From Phenylobacterium soli (GTDB lineage Bacteria > Pseudomonadota > Alphaproteobacteria > Caulobacterales > Caulobacteraceae): DNA of 64,000 bases. Position numbers and translations under genes: made by a program. The DNA lies in the NCBI RefSeq assembly GCF_003254475.1, contig NZ_QFYQ01000001.1:3438001-3502000 (forward strand). The letters run 5' to 3'. Shown here piece by piece: positions 48,774-56,661 of the stretch (position 1 is its first letter; every line of letters starts with the position of its first letter). Below the pieces are notes generated by a model, which saw only the letters and a list, made by a program, of their open reading frames with translations, did no database searches and was not told where the DNA came from.

Positions 48774-49074
48774 TTCAGATCCCTCCGCTCGACGTTCGCC
48801 GGCCGCCACATCGTGGCTGGCCCCGCCGCTGCGAGAGGTGTCACAGTGCGTATTGTAATGCAAGTGACTAGCCGGCGCGCCGCGACGGCAGGGCCCCGGC
48901 CCGGTCGGTGGTCCGATCGGCGGCCCGACCGAGGGACCTGCGCGACGCGCCGCCAATGCCCGCGCCGAACATTTTGCAGAACCGCCGATTTGATCTGCTT
49001 GGGTCGGCGGTGTTTCGCCGACGGCCTGAGGCCCGCAGCGTGTCGCCGGCCTCCTTCTTGGCAGGGAGATCGCC
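48774..49074. promoter_or_regulatory. divergent region between acyl-CoA synthetase and LuxR-type genes
   Basis: This 301-base gap should hold both promoters. It contains copy 11 of the shared element at 48850-48867. The part nearer the LuxR-type gene (48900-49070) is without any motif I recognise and has no credible gene. Confidence 0.5.
48850..48867 (-). promoter_or_regulatory. shared 18-bp element, copy 11
   Basis: The minus strand reads TCACTTGCATTACAATAC and points toward the acyl-CoA synthetase gene. It is the last copy seen; none was found in the signalling or pilus regions beyond it. Confidence 0.7.
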
Positions 49075-49740
49075 ATGGAGCCGCTGAGCAGAGCCGCCGC
49101 CCCCAATGGGCCGGGTCAACTCGGCCCGTCGTCCATGGGCATGGAGCGACGTCTCGCCCCTGGCGACGCCTTCGGCGAGCGCCTCGATGAGCTGGACATG
49201 CCGCCCGGCGAGACGGGCTGGGACCGCTTCCACCCCGGACCCCGCTTCGAGATCGACACGGAGGGCCAGGTCCGCGCCGCCAACGCCGCGGGCCAACTCC
49301 TGATCGCCAACCGCTCGATCGGCCTGAGCGGCGGGCGCCTGCGGTTCGGCGCCGCGAGCAGCAATCGTCGCCTGGAACGGGCGATCGCCCTGTCTCGCCA
49401 GCATCCGCGCCAGAAGCTCATCCTTCGCCGCATGGATGGGGCCTGGCGCTCGGCCGAGCTGCACAGCTCCCCCCACCTGCCGACCCTGCTGCTGCTGTTC
49501 GCCACCGACGAGGACCTGCAGCCGCAAGCCTTCGCGGCCCTGGCCGACGCCTTCGAGCTGACCCGCGGCGAGGCGCGGGTGCTGCAGGCGCTCTGCACCG
49601 GCTCCTGCCCGAAGGAGATCGCCCAGCAGCTCGACGTTTCGGAACACACCGTCCGCTCGCACCTGCGGGCTATCTACGCAAAGTTGAACGTCCGCGGCCT
49701 GGCCAACGCCATCCGCCTCGCGACGCAGCTCGTCTCCTGA
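49075..49740 (+). CDS. LuxR-type helix-turn-helix regulator
   Basis: A 221-residue regulator. The C-terminal GerE/LuxR domain (about 158-218) contains LTRGEARVLQALCTGSCPKE followed by IAQQLDVSEHTVRSHLRAIY, the recognition helix signature. The N-terminal half has a PAS-like pattern (FEIDTEGQVRAANAAGQLLI) rather than a receiver or autoinducer domain. AGGGAG precedes the ATG. It may regulate the adjacent catabolic genes or the signalling cluster; sequence alone does not decide. Confidence 0.83.
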   Translation: MEPLSRAAAPNGPGQLGPSSMGMERRLAPGDAFGERLDELDMPPGETGWDRFHPGPRFEIDTEGQVRAANAAGQLLIANRSIGLSGGRLRFGAASSNRRLERAIALSRQHPRQKLILRRMDGAWRSAELHSSPHLPTLLLLFATDEDLQPQAFAALADAFELTRGEARVLQALCTGSCPKEIAQQLDVSEHTVRSHLRAIYAKLNVRGLANAIRLATQLVS

Positions 49741-49885
49741 GCAGTCCTGCCGGGCCAAGGGCCCCGCTTGATCGGCGCCTTTCCTCAATCGGAGGTAGGC
49801 GTTCAGGTCGACAAACCGCCTATTCTGCCATTTCTCCTAATTTCGGTATGACGCCCTAGAGGCGAATTCCTGGACGCAAAGCGAC

Positions 49886-49903
49886 GCCTCGCAGGCTTTT
49901 TTT
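49886..49903 (+). terminator. possible short intrinsic terminator
   Basis: A four-base-pair stem (GCCT and AGGC around CGC) is directly followed by seven Ts, the longest T run noted in the window. The stem is short, so termination would be weak. Confidence 0.4.
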
Positions 49904-49906
49904 CGA

Positions 49907-49918
49907 TATACTGGTATG
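49907..49918. promoter_or_regulatory. TATAC-N2-GTATA palindrome, copy 1
   Basis: The sequence is TATACTGGTATG, one mismatch from a perfect dyad. It lies upstream of the Crp/Fnr gene and is the same motif as at 51213 and 52395. Confidence 0.55.
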
Positions 49919-50238
49919 CAACCCACGCGATTGCACATCCAAATCATTTAGCAATATTCCGAAGTCGACGGTAAGCCTGCACCCCAATATTGGTGAGAAA
50001 CGGAACCCCAAGCTTCACCTTACATTTTCGCCTCAGCTTTACCCAACTTGGGTAACGCCGACGTTGACCTTGAGGGAAAGCCGCCAAACATCACGGTCGG
50101 CGTCCTCACTTTCGGGGTTGATTGCGGCGAGGTCTAGACAGTGCCGATCCGCGATTAGGTGAGACCTGACACAGGGCGAGCTGATGTACGCAGGAGACGA
50201 TCGACGCCAAACGCCCGCGATGGGCTCTTCTTGCGGCC

Positions 50239-51120
50239 ATGGCGACGCCACGCCGGGTTGTCCGGTTCGCCGCCCAGTCGCGCCGGCGCGCGCTGAATGA
50301 CGCCGCGCCGATGAACATGATGCGCACCCATATCGCCATGGACCCGCTGCCGCAGCAGAGCCGCCTCGTGCGCAAATTGAGCAACTTCATCCCCTTCTCC
50401 GGAGCGGACATCGAAGTGCTGAATTCGCTGTGCGATCACACCGAGACCTACCGCCCCGACAGCGACGTGGTGATCGAGGGCGAGACGCCGCGATCGGCCT
50501 TCGTGGTCACCGAGGGGCTGGCCTGCGCCTACCGCAACATGCAGGACGGCCGCCGGCAGATCATCGCCTTCCTGCTGCCCGGCGACATCTCGGACGTCCA
50601 CGTGTTCCTGACCAAATCGATGGACCACTCGATCGCGGCGCTGACGCGGCTGAAGCTCGCCACCATCCCGCGCGACAAGATGGTGGACACCTTCTTCCAG
50701 CATCCGCGGATCGCCGCCGCCCTCTGGTGGAATTCACTCCAGGACAAGGCGATCCTGCGCGAGCGCATCGTTGCGCTCGGCCGACGTCGGGCCCGCGGGC
50801 GCGTCGCCTATCTGCTCTGCGAACTGTGGTGGCGCCATCACTCCGTCGGCCTGACCCAGGGCCAGACCCTGACCCTGCCGATCACTCAGCTCGAGCTGGC
50901 CGACTCCATCGGCCTCACGCCCGCGCACGTGAACCGCATTCTGATGAGCCTGCGCGACAGCGGGATCATCAACCTGTCACATCGACTGCTGACCGTGCTT
51001 GATCTCGACGCGCTTCAGGAAGTGGGCGAGTTCAACAGCGACTACCTCCATCTGGAAGGCGCCTCGTCGGAGACGGCCAAGTACTTCGACCGGATAGAAC
51101 AAGCGATCCATCCCGACTGA
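50239..51120 (+). CDS. Crp/Fnr family transcriptional regulator
   Basis: A regulator with an N-terminal cyclic-nucleotide-binding fold (about residues 48-160, containing FVVTEGLACAYRNMQDGRRQ and FLLPGDISDVHVF) and a C-terminal winged helix (about 180-260, TQLELADSIGLTPAHVNRIL). It lacks the Fnr cysteine cluster. The start is uncertain: ATG at 50239, 50311 or 50338 all fit, and none has a good ribosome site. Alignment with the second Crp/Fnr protein (55180) suggests the shorter forms. It is the first plus-strand gene of the signalling cluster. Confidence 0.85.
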   Translation: MATPRRVVRFAAQSRRRALNDAAPMNMMRTHIAMDPLPQQSRLVRKLSNFIPFSGADIEVLNSLCDHTETYRPDSDVVIEGETPRSAFVVTEGLACAYRNMQDGRRQIIAFLLPGDISDVHVFLTKSMDHSIAALTRLKLATIPRDKMVDTFFQHPRIAAALWWNSLQDKAILRERIVALGRRRARGRVAYLLCELWWRHHSVGLTQGQTLTLPITQLELADSIGLTPAHVNRILMSLRDSGIINLSHRLLTVLDLDALQEVGEFNSDYLHLEGASSETAKYFDRIEQAIHPD

Positions 51121-51313
51121 CGTCGGCCGCCCGACAACCGGGCGCCGCGGCGCGAATGGTCATGCTTGCGAAATTGCCACAACCAAAACTGACGGCTTCG
51201 GCGCGGATTACTATACCAGTATAATGAGCCGTTGTGGTTAAGCCGCAAAACTTGCCCCATCTGGAAGCCCGCGGAACTCGTCCCGCAGGCTCCTTGGCTG
51301 GGGAGAAACGACA
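51121..51313 (+). promoter_or_regulatory. promoter region of HisKA_2 kinase
   Basis: This 193-base A+T-rich spacer contains a perfect palindrome TATAC-CA-GTATA at 51213-51224. Its right half runs into TATAAT (51221-51226), an exact -10 hexamer, so an operator may cover the core promoter. A weak -35 (TTCGGC) sits 17 bases upstream. Confidence 0.5.
51213..51224. promoter_or_regulatory. TATAC-N2-GTATA palindrome, copy 2 (perfect)
   Basis: The sequence TATACCAGTATA is a perfect dyad overlapping a consensus -10 (TATAAT). It lies 89 bases before the kinase start. Confidence 0.65.
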
Positions 51314-52339
51314 ATGGTGCGCGTCAAGCGAAACCATGCGGCAGGCCTGGACGAGGCATCCGCCAACCTGGTGATCGAAAGCCTCGGGTGCGCGGTTCTC
51401 GTGCTGGATTCCCAGGGCCGCGTCGCCCGGGCGAACGCAGCGTTTCGGGCGATGACCAGCCAGGCTCCGGCCGCGCTCGCCGGCCTTGCGATGGACCGCC
51501 TGGGCCGGCTGTTCGAAGGCGACGCCGACCTTTCCGGCCTGCTCGCCGAGGTCAAGGCGAAGGGCCAGTCCGAAACCTGGCTGCAGCTCGCCGCCCCGGG
51601 TCGGGCGCGCAGCCGGACCTTGCACTGCACCGCCCGGCGGATCAGCGGCGGCCGCAGGGAAGCCTATCTGCTGGTGTTCGAGGACGCCGGCGCGGCGGAC
51701 CCGCTCGAGCCGCACCGCGACGCCGAACTCGGTCATCGGGTGAAGAACTCGCTGCAGATCATCGCCGCGTTCGTCGCGGCAGAGCAGCGCCGCGTCGGCG
51801 GCCCGAGCCGAGCCTCCTATGCGGCGATCGGCTCGCGCATCGTCGCCGTCAGCACCCTCTATGACCTTCTTTCCCGCAGCGGGAACTGCGCGACTCTCGA
51901 AGGCGACCGCCTCCTCGATGGCCTGGCCGAGGCGTTGCGCCGGGCCCTGCTCGGCGAGACGTCCTGCATCGCGATCTCGGTGGAGGCCGAACCCGTCTGG
52001 CTGGCGCCCGAGCAGGTCGAGGCGGTGGGGCTGATGGTCAATGAACTGGCCACCAACGCCATCAAGCATGCCTTCCCCGAAGGGTGCGGACAGATCCGGC
52101 TCGGCCTGCGCCGCGAAGGTCCGGACATCGTGCTGGAGGTCTCGGACAATGGCCGCGGCATCCCGGCCGAAGCCCGCAGTGGGCTTGGGTCACGCTATGT
52201 CGTCGCCTTCGCCCGGCAGCTGCGCGGGGATCTGAGCCGACAGACCGGACCGGGCGGCACCCGTCACGAGATCCGCTTTCCGCTCGCCGGCGCGCCGATC
52301 CCCCTGGGACCGTCGCGCGGCCTCGAGCTCACCGCCTGA
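51314..52339 (+). CDS. PAS-domain sensor histidine kinase, HisKA_2 type
   Basis: A 341-residue soluble kinase. A PAS domain (about 18-125, GCAVLVLDSQGRVARANAAF) is followed by the phospho-acceptor box AELGHRVKNSLQIIAAFVAA (about 137-156) and an HATPase domain with N-box MVNELATNAIKHAF (about 240) and G-box EVSDNGRGIPAE (about 275). There is no membrane segment. GGGGAG lies about 9 bases before the ATG. Together with the ECF sigma factor next door it resembles alphaproteobacterial stress signalling, but no PhyR or NepR is seen here. Confidence 0.86.
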   Translation: MVRVKRNHAAGLDEASANLVIESLGCAVLVLDSQGRVARANAAFRAMTSQAPAALAGLAMDRLGRLFEGDADLSGLLAEVKAKGQSETWLQLAAPGRARSRTLHCTARRISGGRREAYLLVFEDAGAADPLEPHRDAELGHRVKNSLQIIAAFVAAEQRRVGGPSRASYAAIGSRIVAVSTLYDLLSRSGNCATLEGDRLLDGLAEALRRALLGETSCIAISVEAEPVWLAPEQVEAVGLMVNELATNAIKHAFPEGCGQIRLGLRREGPDIVLEVSDNGRGIPAEARSGLGSRYVVAFARQLRGDLSRQTGPGGTRHEIRFPLAGAPIPLGPSRGLELTA

Positions 52340-52394
52340 CGGGCGCCGCCGGCGTTCGCATCGGGCCCACCCGACCAACCTATGTGAAAATTTA

Positions 52395-52406
52395 TATAAC
52401 AGTATA
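52395..52406. promoter_or_regulatory. TATAC-N2-GTATA palindrome, copy 3
   Basis: The sequence TATAACAGTATA has one mismatch from the perfect dyad. It lies 55 bases before the sigma factor ATG, with TATAAC at 52403-52408 as a possible -10. Confidence 0.6.
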
Positions 52407-52461
52407 ACGCACGCCTCCCGACGGGTCCTTACGGTCCGTGACTGGGAACCGGAGAATTCAA

Positions 52462-53076
52462 ATGGGGCTGACCGGAGAAACCGGCAAGCAAGCCGGCCAA
52501 CAGAACTGTGCTGGGGCTCAGTCTGAGCAGGGCCCGCCTCTTGAAAAGACCCTAAGTGTGACATTGCTGGAGAATCTGCACGTCTTCACCCCGAAGCTAA
52601 GGGCCTACGCGGCTCTGCTTCTCGGGTCGATCGACGAGGCGGATGACCTGGTGCAGGACACGCTCCTGCGAGCCTGGCGGTATCGGCACACCTTCCAGCC
52701 GAACACGAACCTCAAAGCGTGGCTCTTCAGGATCCTGCGCAACGAGTTCCTGACGCGCGCCGGGCGACCGCGGCCCGTCCAGGACTACGACGGCGAGCTG
52801 GCCGCCACCCTGGTGGCGCCGGGCGATCCGGAGCTGCGGCTGCAGTGCGACCAGACGCTGCGCGCCCTGCAGACGCTGACGCCGAAATCCCGGGATGCGC
52901 TGGTGCTCGTCGCCGCCGGGAACAGCTACGAGGAACTCGCTGAGATCTGGGGCTGCGCGGTCGGCACGGTGAAGAGCCGCATCGCCCGCGCCCGGCAGAG
53001 CCTGCTGGACGCGCTCGATGATCACGACGATCCCCGCCCGGCGAGGATGGAGCGTCATCTGGAGCGGCACGCATGA
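52462..53076 (+). CDS. ECF sigma factor, EcfG-like
   Basis: A 204-residue ECF sigma factor. Sigma2 (about 32-95) has AYAALLLGSIDEADDLVQDT and AWLFRILRNEFL, a pattern seen in the EcfG/ECF15 group. Sigma4 (about 125-180) has LTPKSRDALVLVAAGNSYEE and VGTVKSRIARARQSLLDAL. GGAG lies 7 bases before the ATG at 52462; GTG at 52438 is in frame. The stop overlaps the next ATG. In this group activity is normally set by NepR/PhyR, neither of which is visible within the window. Confidence 0.87.
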   Translation: MGLTGETGKQAGQQNCAGAQSEQGPPLEKTLSVTLLENLHVFTPKLRAYAALLLGSIDEADDLVQDTLLRAWRYRHTFQPNTNLKAWLFRILRNEFLTRAGRPRPVQDYDGELAATLVAPGDPELRLQCDQTLRALQTLTPKSRDALVLVAAGNSYEELAEIWGCAVGTVKSRIARARQSLLDALDDHDDPRPARMERHLERHA

Positions 53077-53342
53077 CCCTGCCGCCCGCTGGGACGAAGG
53101 TCGCGGCGACGGACACCTCCCACGAGGCGAAGGCCGCCCGCTACCGCGACCTTGCCGCCGCCGCCCTGGCCTTGGCGGAGGTGGCCGATCTGGACTCGGT
53201 GCAGGCCAGGCAACGAGCCTGCGCCGAGCGCTGGCTGGCCCTCGCGAGCAGTGAGGAACGGCTCGGCCGCAAGCCCCCTCGGACGGGGCGCGAGGGCGCG
53301 TCCGCCGAGGTCGGGCCCGCCGCGCTTGGCGACCTGGATTGA
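53073..53342 (+). CDS. small protein translationally coupled to the sigma factor
   Basis: An 89-residue, Ala-rich, mostly helical protein (ARYRDLAAAALALAEVADLD) whose ATG overlaps the sigma factor stop as ATGA. It has no signal peptide or membrane segment and does not show the NepR motif. I do not recognise the family. Position suggests an anti-sigma or accessory role, which is inference only. Confidence 0.6.
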   Translation: MTLPPAGTKVAATDTSHEAKAARYRDLAAAALALAEVADLDSVQARQRACAERWLALASSEERLGRKPPRTGREGASAEVGPAALGDLD

Positions 53343-53469
53343 GCGAAAGAAAACGATCCTCAAGGGGCGAACAGCAGCGCCCCTCGCCCGATTAAGGACA
53401 GGCTGGGGCTAAGCTGTTCGTCTGGCCCGGACGCTCTGAGATGGTCGACCTGAACCGGTCGGGCGCTTC

Positions 53470-54993
53470 ATGTTCTTTCGAGCCTGGATCACGGCCGAAC
53501 AAGACAAGGTCCTCGCCGCGCAGATCGGCCGGGCCATCGTCCAGAGCAGCCACATCCAGGGCCTGTTCGCCTGCCGCCGCGACGGCCGGGTGATCTTCTG
53601 CAACGAGGCCGCCGCGGACTATCTGGCGCGGCCTCGCGGCCAGGTCATCCGCCGACCGATCCAGGACGTGCTGGCCGAGCTGCCCGATCGACGCTCCGCG
53701 CGGATGCTGGCCGCGGCGCTGGATCAGGGGCGCGAGCGTGAGTTCGTCATGCCGCGCCCCGGGGCTGCCGGCTGCTTCCTGCGGGTGCGCGTGCTGCCGG
53801 TGGGAAGGGGATCCCTGGCCTTCTTCCTTCGCGATGCGACCCAGGAAGCGCAGGCGACGCTGGGGTTGAGGCGCAAGGAGCACAGGCTCCGTCTCGCCAA
53901 CGAGAGTCTTCGGCTGGCCCATCGGGCCGCCCGCGCCGCGAGCTGGGAATGGCGGGCGGGAGAAGCGCTGCGCTGGTTGGACCTCGCTGCGGCGCGCGCC
54001 CTGATCGGCCTGCCCCGTCAATGGACCGAGCACGAGAAGCTGCGCGACTGGATCAACTTCGTGGATCCGGAGGATATCGACACCGTCAACGCCGGCCTCG
54101 CACGCCTCGCCACCGAAGACGAGAGCGTTTACGAATTCCGGGTGATCGGGGCGGACGGGCGTCGCCACTGGGTGGAGAGCCACGCGACCGCCAGCGACCG
54201 CGACGCCAGCGGCGTCCCCAGGCGACTGACCGGCGTCACCAGCGACATCACCAGCCGCAAGGCCGCAGAGGCGGCGCTGCGCCACGAGACCGCCGAGCTC
54301 AACCAGGCGAAGACGCACCTGCAGCTCGTCGTCGGCGAGCTCAATCACCGCGTGAAGAACATGCTGGCGGTGGTCCAGTCGCTCGCGCGCCAAAGCTTCG
54401 GCAACGCGCGCAGCGCCGAGCTGGAGAATTTCGAGGATCGCCTCATGGCGCTGGCCTGGACCCACGACATCCTCGTGGACCAGCGCTGGGCCGGCGCCAC
54501 TCTGGACCGGCTCATCGACGGCACGCTCGCGCCGCACCGACGCAAGGGCGCCGACCGCATCACGGCGGACGGGCCGCACGTGGTTCTGGACCCGAAACTG
54601 GCCATCGCCTTTTCCCTGGCGCTGCACGAGCTGGCCACCAATGCGGTGAAGTACGGCGCCCTGCGGGGCGCTCACGGCACCGTCAGCATCCATTGGGAGG
54701 TCGAGGATCGGCATGGCGAGGAGTGGCTGGTGCTCGAGTGGCGCGAACGGGGCGGGCCGCCGGTCTCGCCTCCCAAGCGGCGCGGCTTCGGCTCCCGCCT
54801 GATCGAGCGCGGCGTCACCGGAGAGATCGGCGGCAAGGCGCACCTGGACTTCGACCCGGCGGGCCTGTCCTGTTGCATCTCCGCGCCCCTCTATGCGCCC
54901 GATCCGGAGCGAGAGCCGCTTTCGCACGAGAGCGTGCGGCGCAAGATCGAAGGGCTTGCCCGGCCCACGGAGGAGCCGCGCCCCAACATCTAG
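53470..54993 (+). CDS. PAS-PAS HWE-family sensor histidine kinase
   Basis: A 507-residue soluble kinase. PAS1 is about 20-125 (IQGLFACRRDGRVIFCNEAA), and PAS2 with PAC is about 150-275 (VYEFRVIGADGRRHWVESHA, then GVTSDITSRKAAEAAL). The HWE core has H-box VGELNHRVKNMLAVVQSLAR (about 288-307), N-box ALHELATNAVKYGAL (about 384) and EWRERGGPPVSPPKRRGFGS (about 424-443). It is the second HWE kinase in the window and the last plus-strand gene of the signalling cluster. The cue is unknown; no cofactor-binding cysteine for LOV chemistry is evident. Confidence 0.88.
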   Translation: MFFRAWITAEQDKVLAAQIGRAIVQSSHIQGLFACRRDGRVIFCNEAAADYLARPRGQVIRRPIQDVLAELPDRRSARMLAAALDQGREREFVMPRPGAAGCFLRVRVLPVGRGSLAFFLRDATQEAQATLGLRRKEHRLRLANESLRLAHRAARAASWEWRAGEALRWLDLAAARALIGLPRQWTEHEKLRDWINFVDPEDIDTVNAGLARLATEDESVYEFRVIGADGRRHWVESHATASDRDASGVPRRLTGVTSDITSRKAAEAALRHETAELNQAKTHLQLVVGELNHRVKNMLAVVQSLARQSFGNARSAELENFEDRLMALAWTHDILVDQRWAGATLDRLIDGTLAPHRRKGADRITADGPHVVLDPKLAIAFSLALHELATNAVKYGALRGAHGTVSIHWEVEDRHGEEWLVLEWRERGGPPVSPPKRRGFGSRLIERGVTGEIGGKAHLDFDPAGLSCCISAPLYAPDPEREPLSHESVRRKIEGLARPTEEPRPNI

Positions 54994-55140
54994 CATCTCG
55001 CCAAACCTGATCACCATGATTGGGGGTCGTCGCCGGAAGCGGCCGTTTCGCCGGAACATTCGCCGCGAGGGCCGATCTTAGAAGTGCGCCGAGATTGCCC
55101 TCCCCCCAAGAGAGCATCGAGCCCCCAGCACGGCGCCCCG

Positions 55141-55166
55141 AGCCCTCGGCCGCGCGGCCGGGGGCT
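55141..55166. terminator. G+C-rich hairpin between convergent genes
   Basis: A near-perfect 12-bp stem (AGCCCTCGGCCG against CGGCCGGGGGCT, one mismatch, small loop) lies between the stop of the HWE kinase gene and the stop of the convergent Crp/Fnr gene. It lacks a clear T run, so it may act in both directions through structure alone. Confidence 0.4.
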
Positions 55167-55179
55167 TGGGTTACTGGCC

Positions 55180-55899
55180 TCAGGTCAGCGCATCCAGATG
55201 CAGATAGTCGCTCTCGAACCCGCAGTACCGGGCGAGCTGCGCCGGCTGCGGCAGCGTCAACTCATCGCTGCGCCAGACGACCAGCTTCGCCGCCCGCAGC
55301 CGCTGGAGCATGCGGTTGGCGTGGACCAGGGACAGGCCCGTCGCATCGGCGAGGTCCAGCTGGGTGATCGGCAGGGGGTATCGTCCGCGATCGGAGAGCC
55401 CGACAGCCTGCAGCCGCGCGCAGATCTCGCACAGCAGATGGGCGATCCGCTGGTCGGCCGGGCGCGCCGCGATGTTCACCAGCCATTCGCGGGCGACGCT
55501 TTCTTCCACGAGGGCGGACCAGGACAGGGCCCGGGCGATGGCCGGGAAGCGCCGTGCGAGATCCCAGAGCGCCTCCCGTGGAATGAAGGCGACCCGGCAG
55601 GTGGTGAGCGTCCCGATGCTGTGATCCATGGCCGCGCCGACATCGGGGTGGGCGTCGCATAGGTCGCCCGGCAGGAGGAAGTCGAGGATGGGCCGCCGGC
55701 CGCTGGCCGCCAGGATCTTGTAGCGGCAGGCGAAGCCTTCGAGGACGACGTGCACGCAGTCCGGAAAGTCGCGCTCGGCGACGATCAGTTGGTCCGGTTC
55801 CAGGACGCGCTGGTCGGCCGCCGCCTCGGACAGGGCGACCTCGGCGAGCCGGGGCAGCTTCCCGGCGTTGGCGAACTTCCGCACGAGCCGTTCGGTCAT
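55180..55899 (-). CDS. Crp/Fnr family transcriptional regulator
   Basis: A 239-residue regulator starting at ATG 55899 (MTERLVRKFANAGKLP); a longer frame from 55941 is less likely. It has a cyclic-nucleotide-binding fold (VHVVLEGFACRYKILAASGR, FLLPGDLCDAHPDVGAAMDH) and a C-terminal winged helix (TQLDLADATGLSLVHANRML). It resembles the Crp/Fnr protein at 50239 in domain layout and in the closing CGFESDYLHLDAL segment (compare EFNSDYLHLEGA), so the two are paralogues. No Fnr-type cysteines are present. Confidence 0.86.
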   Translation of the reverse strand: MTERLVRKFANAGKLPRLAEVALSEAAADQRVLEPDQLIVAERDFPDCVHVVLEGFACRYKILAASGRRPILDFLLPGDLCDAHPDVGAAMDHSIGTLTTCRVAFIPREALWDLARRFPAIARALSWSALVEESVAREWLVNIAARPADQRIAHLLCEICARLQAVGLSDRGRYPLPITQLDLADATGLSLVHANRMLQRLRAAKLVVWRSDELTLPQPAQLARYCGFESDYLHLDALT

Positions 55900-55980
55900 G
55901 CGCCCCACTATGACGGCGCGCCCCCGGGCGCACACCGCCAAGACTGATGAGCGCGGCGTCTCCGTCCCCCGGGAAGCGCC

Positions 55981-56661
55981 CTAATAGAGCCCGGGCAGCA
56001 GGCGGAAGCGGACCTGTTGAGCGTAGCGCCGATAGTCCGGGTCCGTGAGCAGGAACCGTTCCTCGCGCCGGATCCGCTCGAACTGCGCGGCGACGCCGAC
56101 CGCCATCAGGGCCAGGTTGAATCCGGTGGGGTTCATCAGCGCGAAGACGGCGGTGAGGATCAGGTACCCCAGGTACATGGGATGACGGACGAAGGCGTAC
56201 ACGCCGCCGGTCTGGACGCCGCGATTGGCCGGGGCGATCCCGAAGCTCAGGTTGAGGCTGAACTTGGCGGCGATGTTGAGCAGCGCGGCGGCGGCCACGA
56301 GGCCGCCGGCGACGGCGGGCGCGAGCAAGGACTCCCCGCCGGGCCGCATGAAGAGCGTGCACAGGGTGCCGAGCGCCGCGATGATCCAGTCCGCCGGCGA
56401 GCGACTGACGGCCCGGGCTGGCCGGCGCACGAGGATGAAGAGCACCGTCAAGCCGTCGGTCGCCACGACCAGCAGGTTCAGCGGACGGTGGGCGCCCGCG
56501 TTGGCCGCATAGAAGAGGGCGAAGGCGGCGAGCACTCCGATGCGTTCGATCGCGTCGAGCAGGGCCGCGGAGGCCGGCGCGGCGGAACGGCGGCGGCTGA
56601 GTTCACCCGGCCGCCCCGGACGCGTCGCCCGGCGAACGCGCACCAAGACCGGATCGCTCAT
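55981..56661 (-). CDS. isoprenylcysteine carboxyl-methyltransferase family membrane protein
   Basis: A 226-residue protein with about five hydrophobic segments and the C-terminal motif GVYAFVRHPMYLGYLILTAV, then EERFLLTDPDYRRYAQQVRF, the signature of the ICMT/PEMT-like methyltransferases. Bacterial members methylate unknown lipids or small molecules. Its ATG overlaps the stop of the HTH gene (ATGA), so it is translationally coupled to it. Confidence 0.8.
   Translation of the reverse strand: MSDPVLVRVRRATRPGRPGELSRRRSAAPASAALLDAIERIGVLAAFALFYAANAGAHRPLNLLVVATDGLTVLFILVRRPARAVSRSPADWIIAALGTLCTLFMRPGGESLLAPAVAGGLVAAAALLNIAAKFSLNLSFGIAPANRGVQTGGVYAFVRHPMYLGYLILTAVFALMNPTGFNLALMAVGVAAQFERIRREERFLLTDPDYRRYAQQVRFRLLPGLY

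Larger units (their letters stand above)
49741..50238. promoter_or_regulatory. 500-base A+T-rich intergenic region with terminator and palindrome
   Basis: No credible gene is seen. A short hairpin GCCT-CGC-AGGC (49886-49896) followed by seven Ts (49897-49903) could be a weak terminator for the LuxR-type gene. The palindrome TATAC-TG-GTATG follows at 49907-49918. Weak dyad TAGGCG-15-CGCCTA lies at 49796-49822. The remainder to 50238 is low in G+C for this genome and probably carries the Crp/Fnr promoter. Confidence 0.5.

Noticed and set aside
27831..48867. Island carried by a mobile element
   Set aside because: No transposase, integrase, tRNA or flanking direct repeat was seen, and the base composition resembles the rest of the window.
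52340..52461. EcfG-type autoregulated promoter (GGAAC...CGTT) before the sigma factor
   Set aside because: A GGAAC occurs just before the start codon, but no CGTT follows at 16-17 bases, and its position is inside the ribosome site region.
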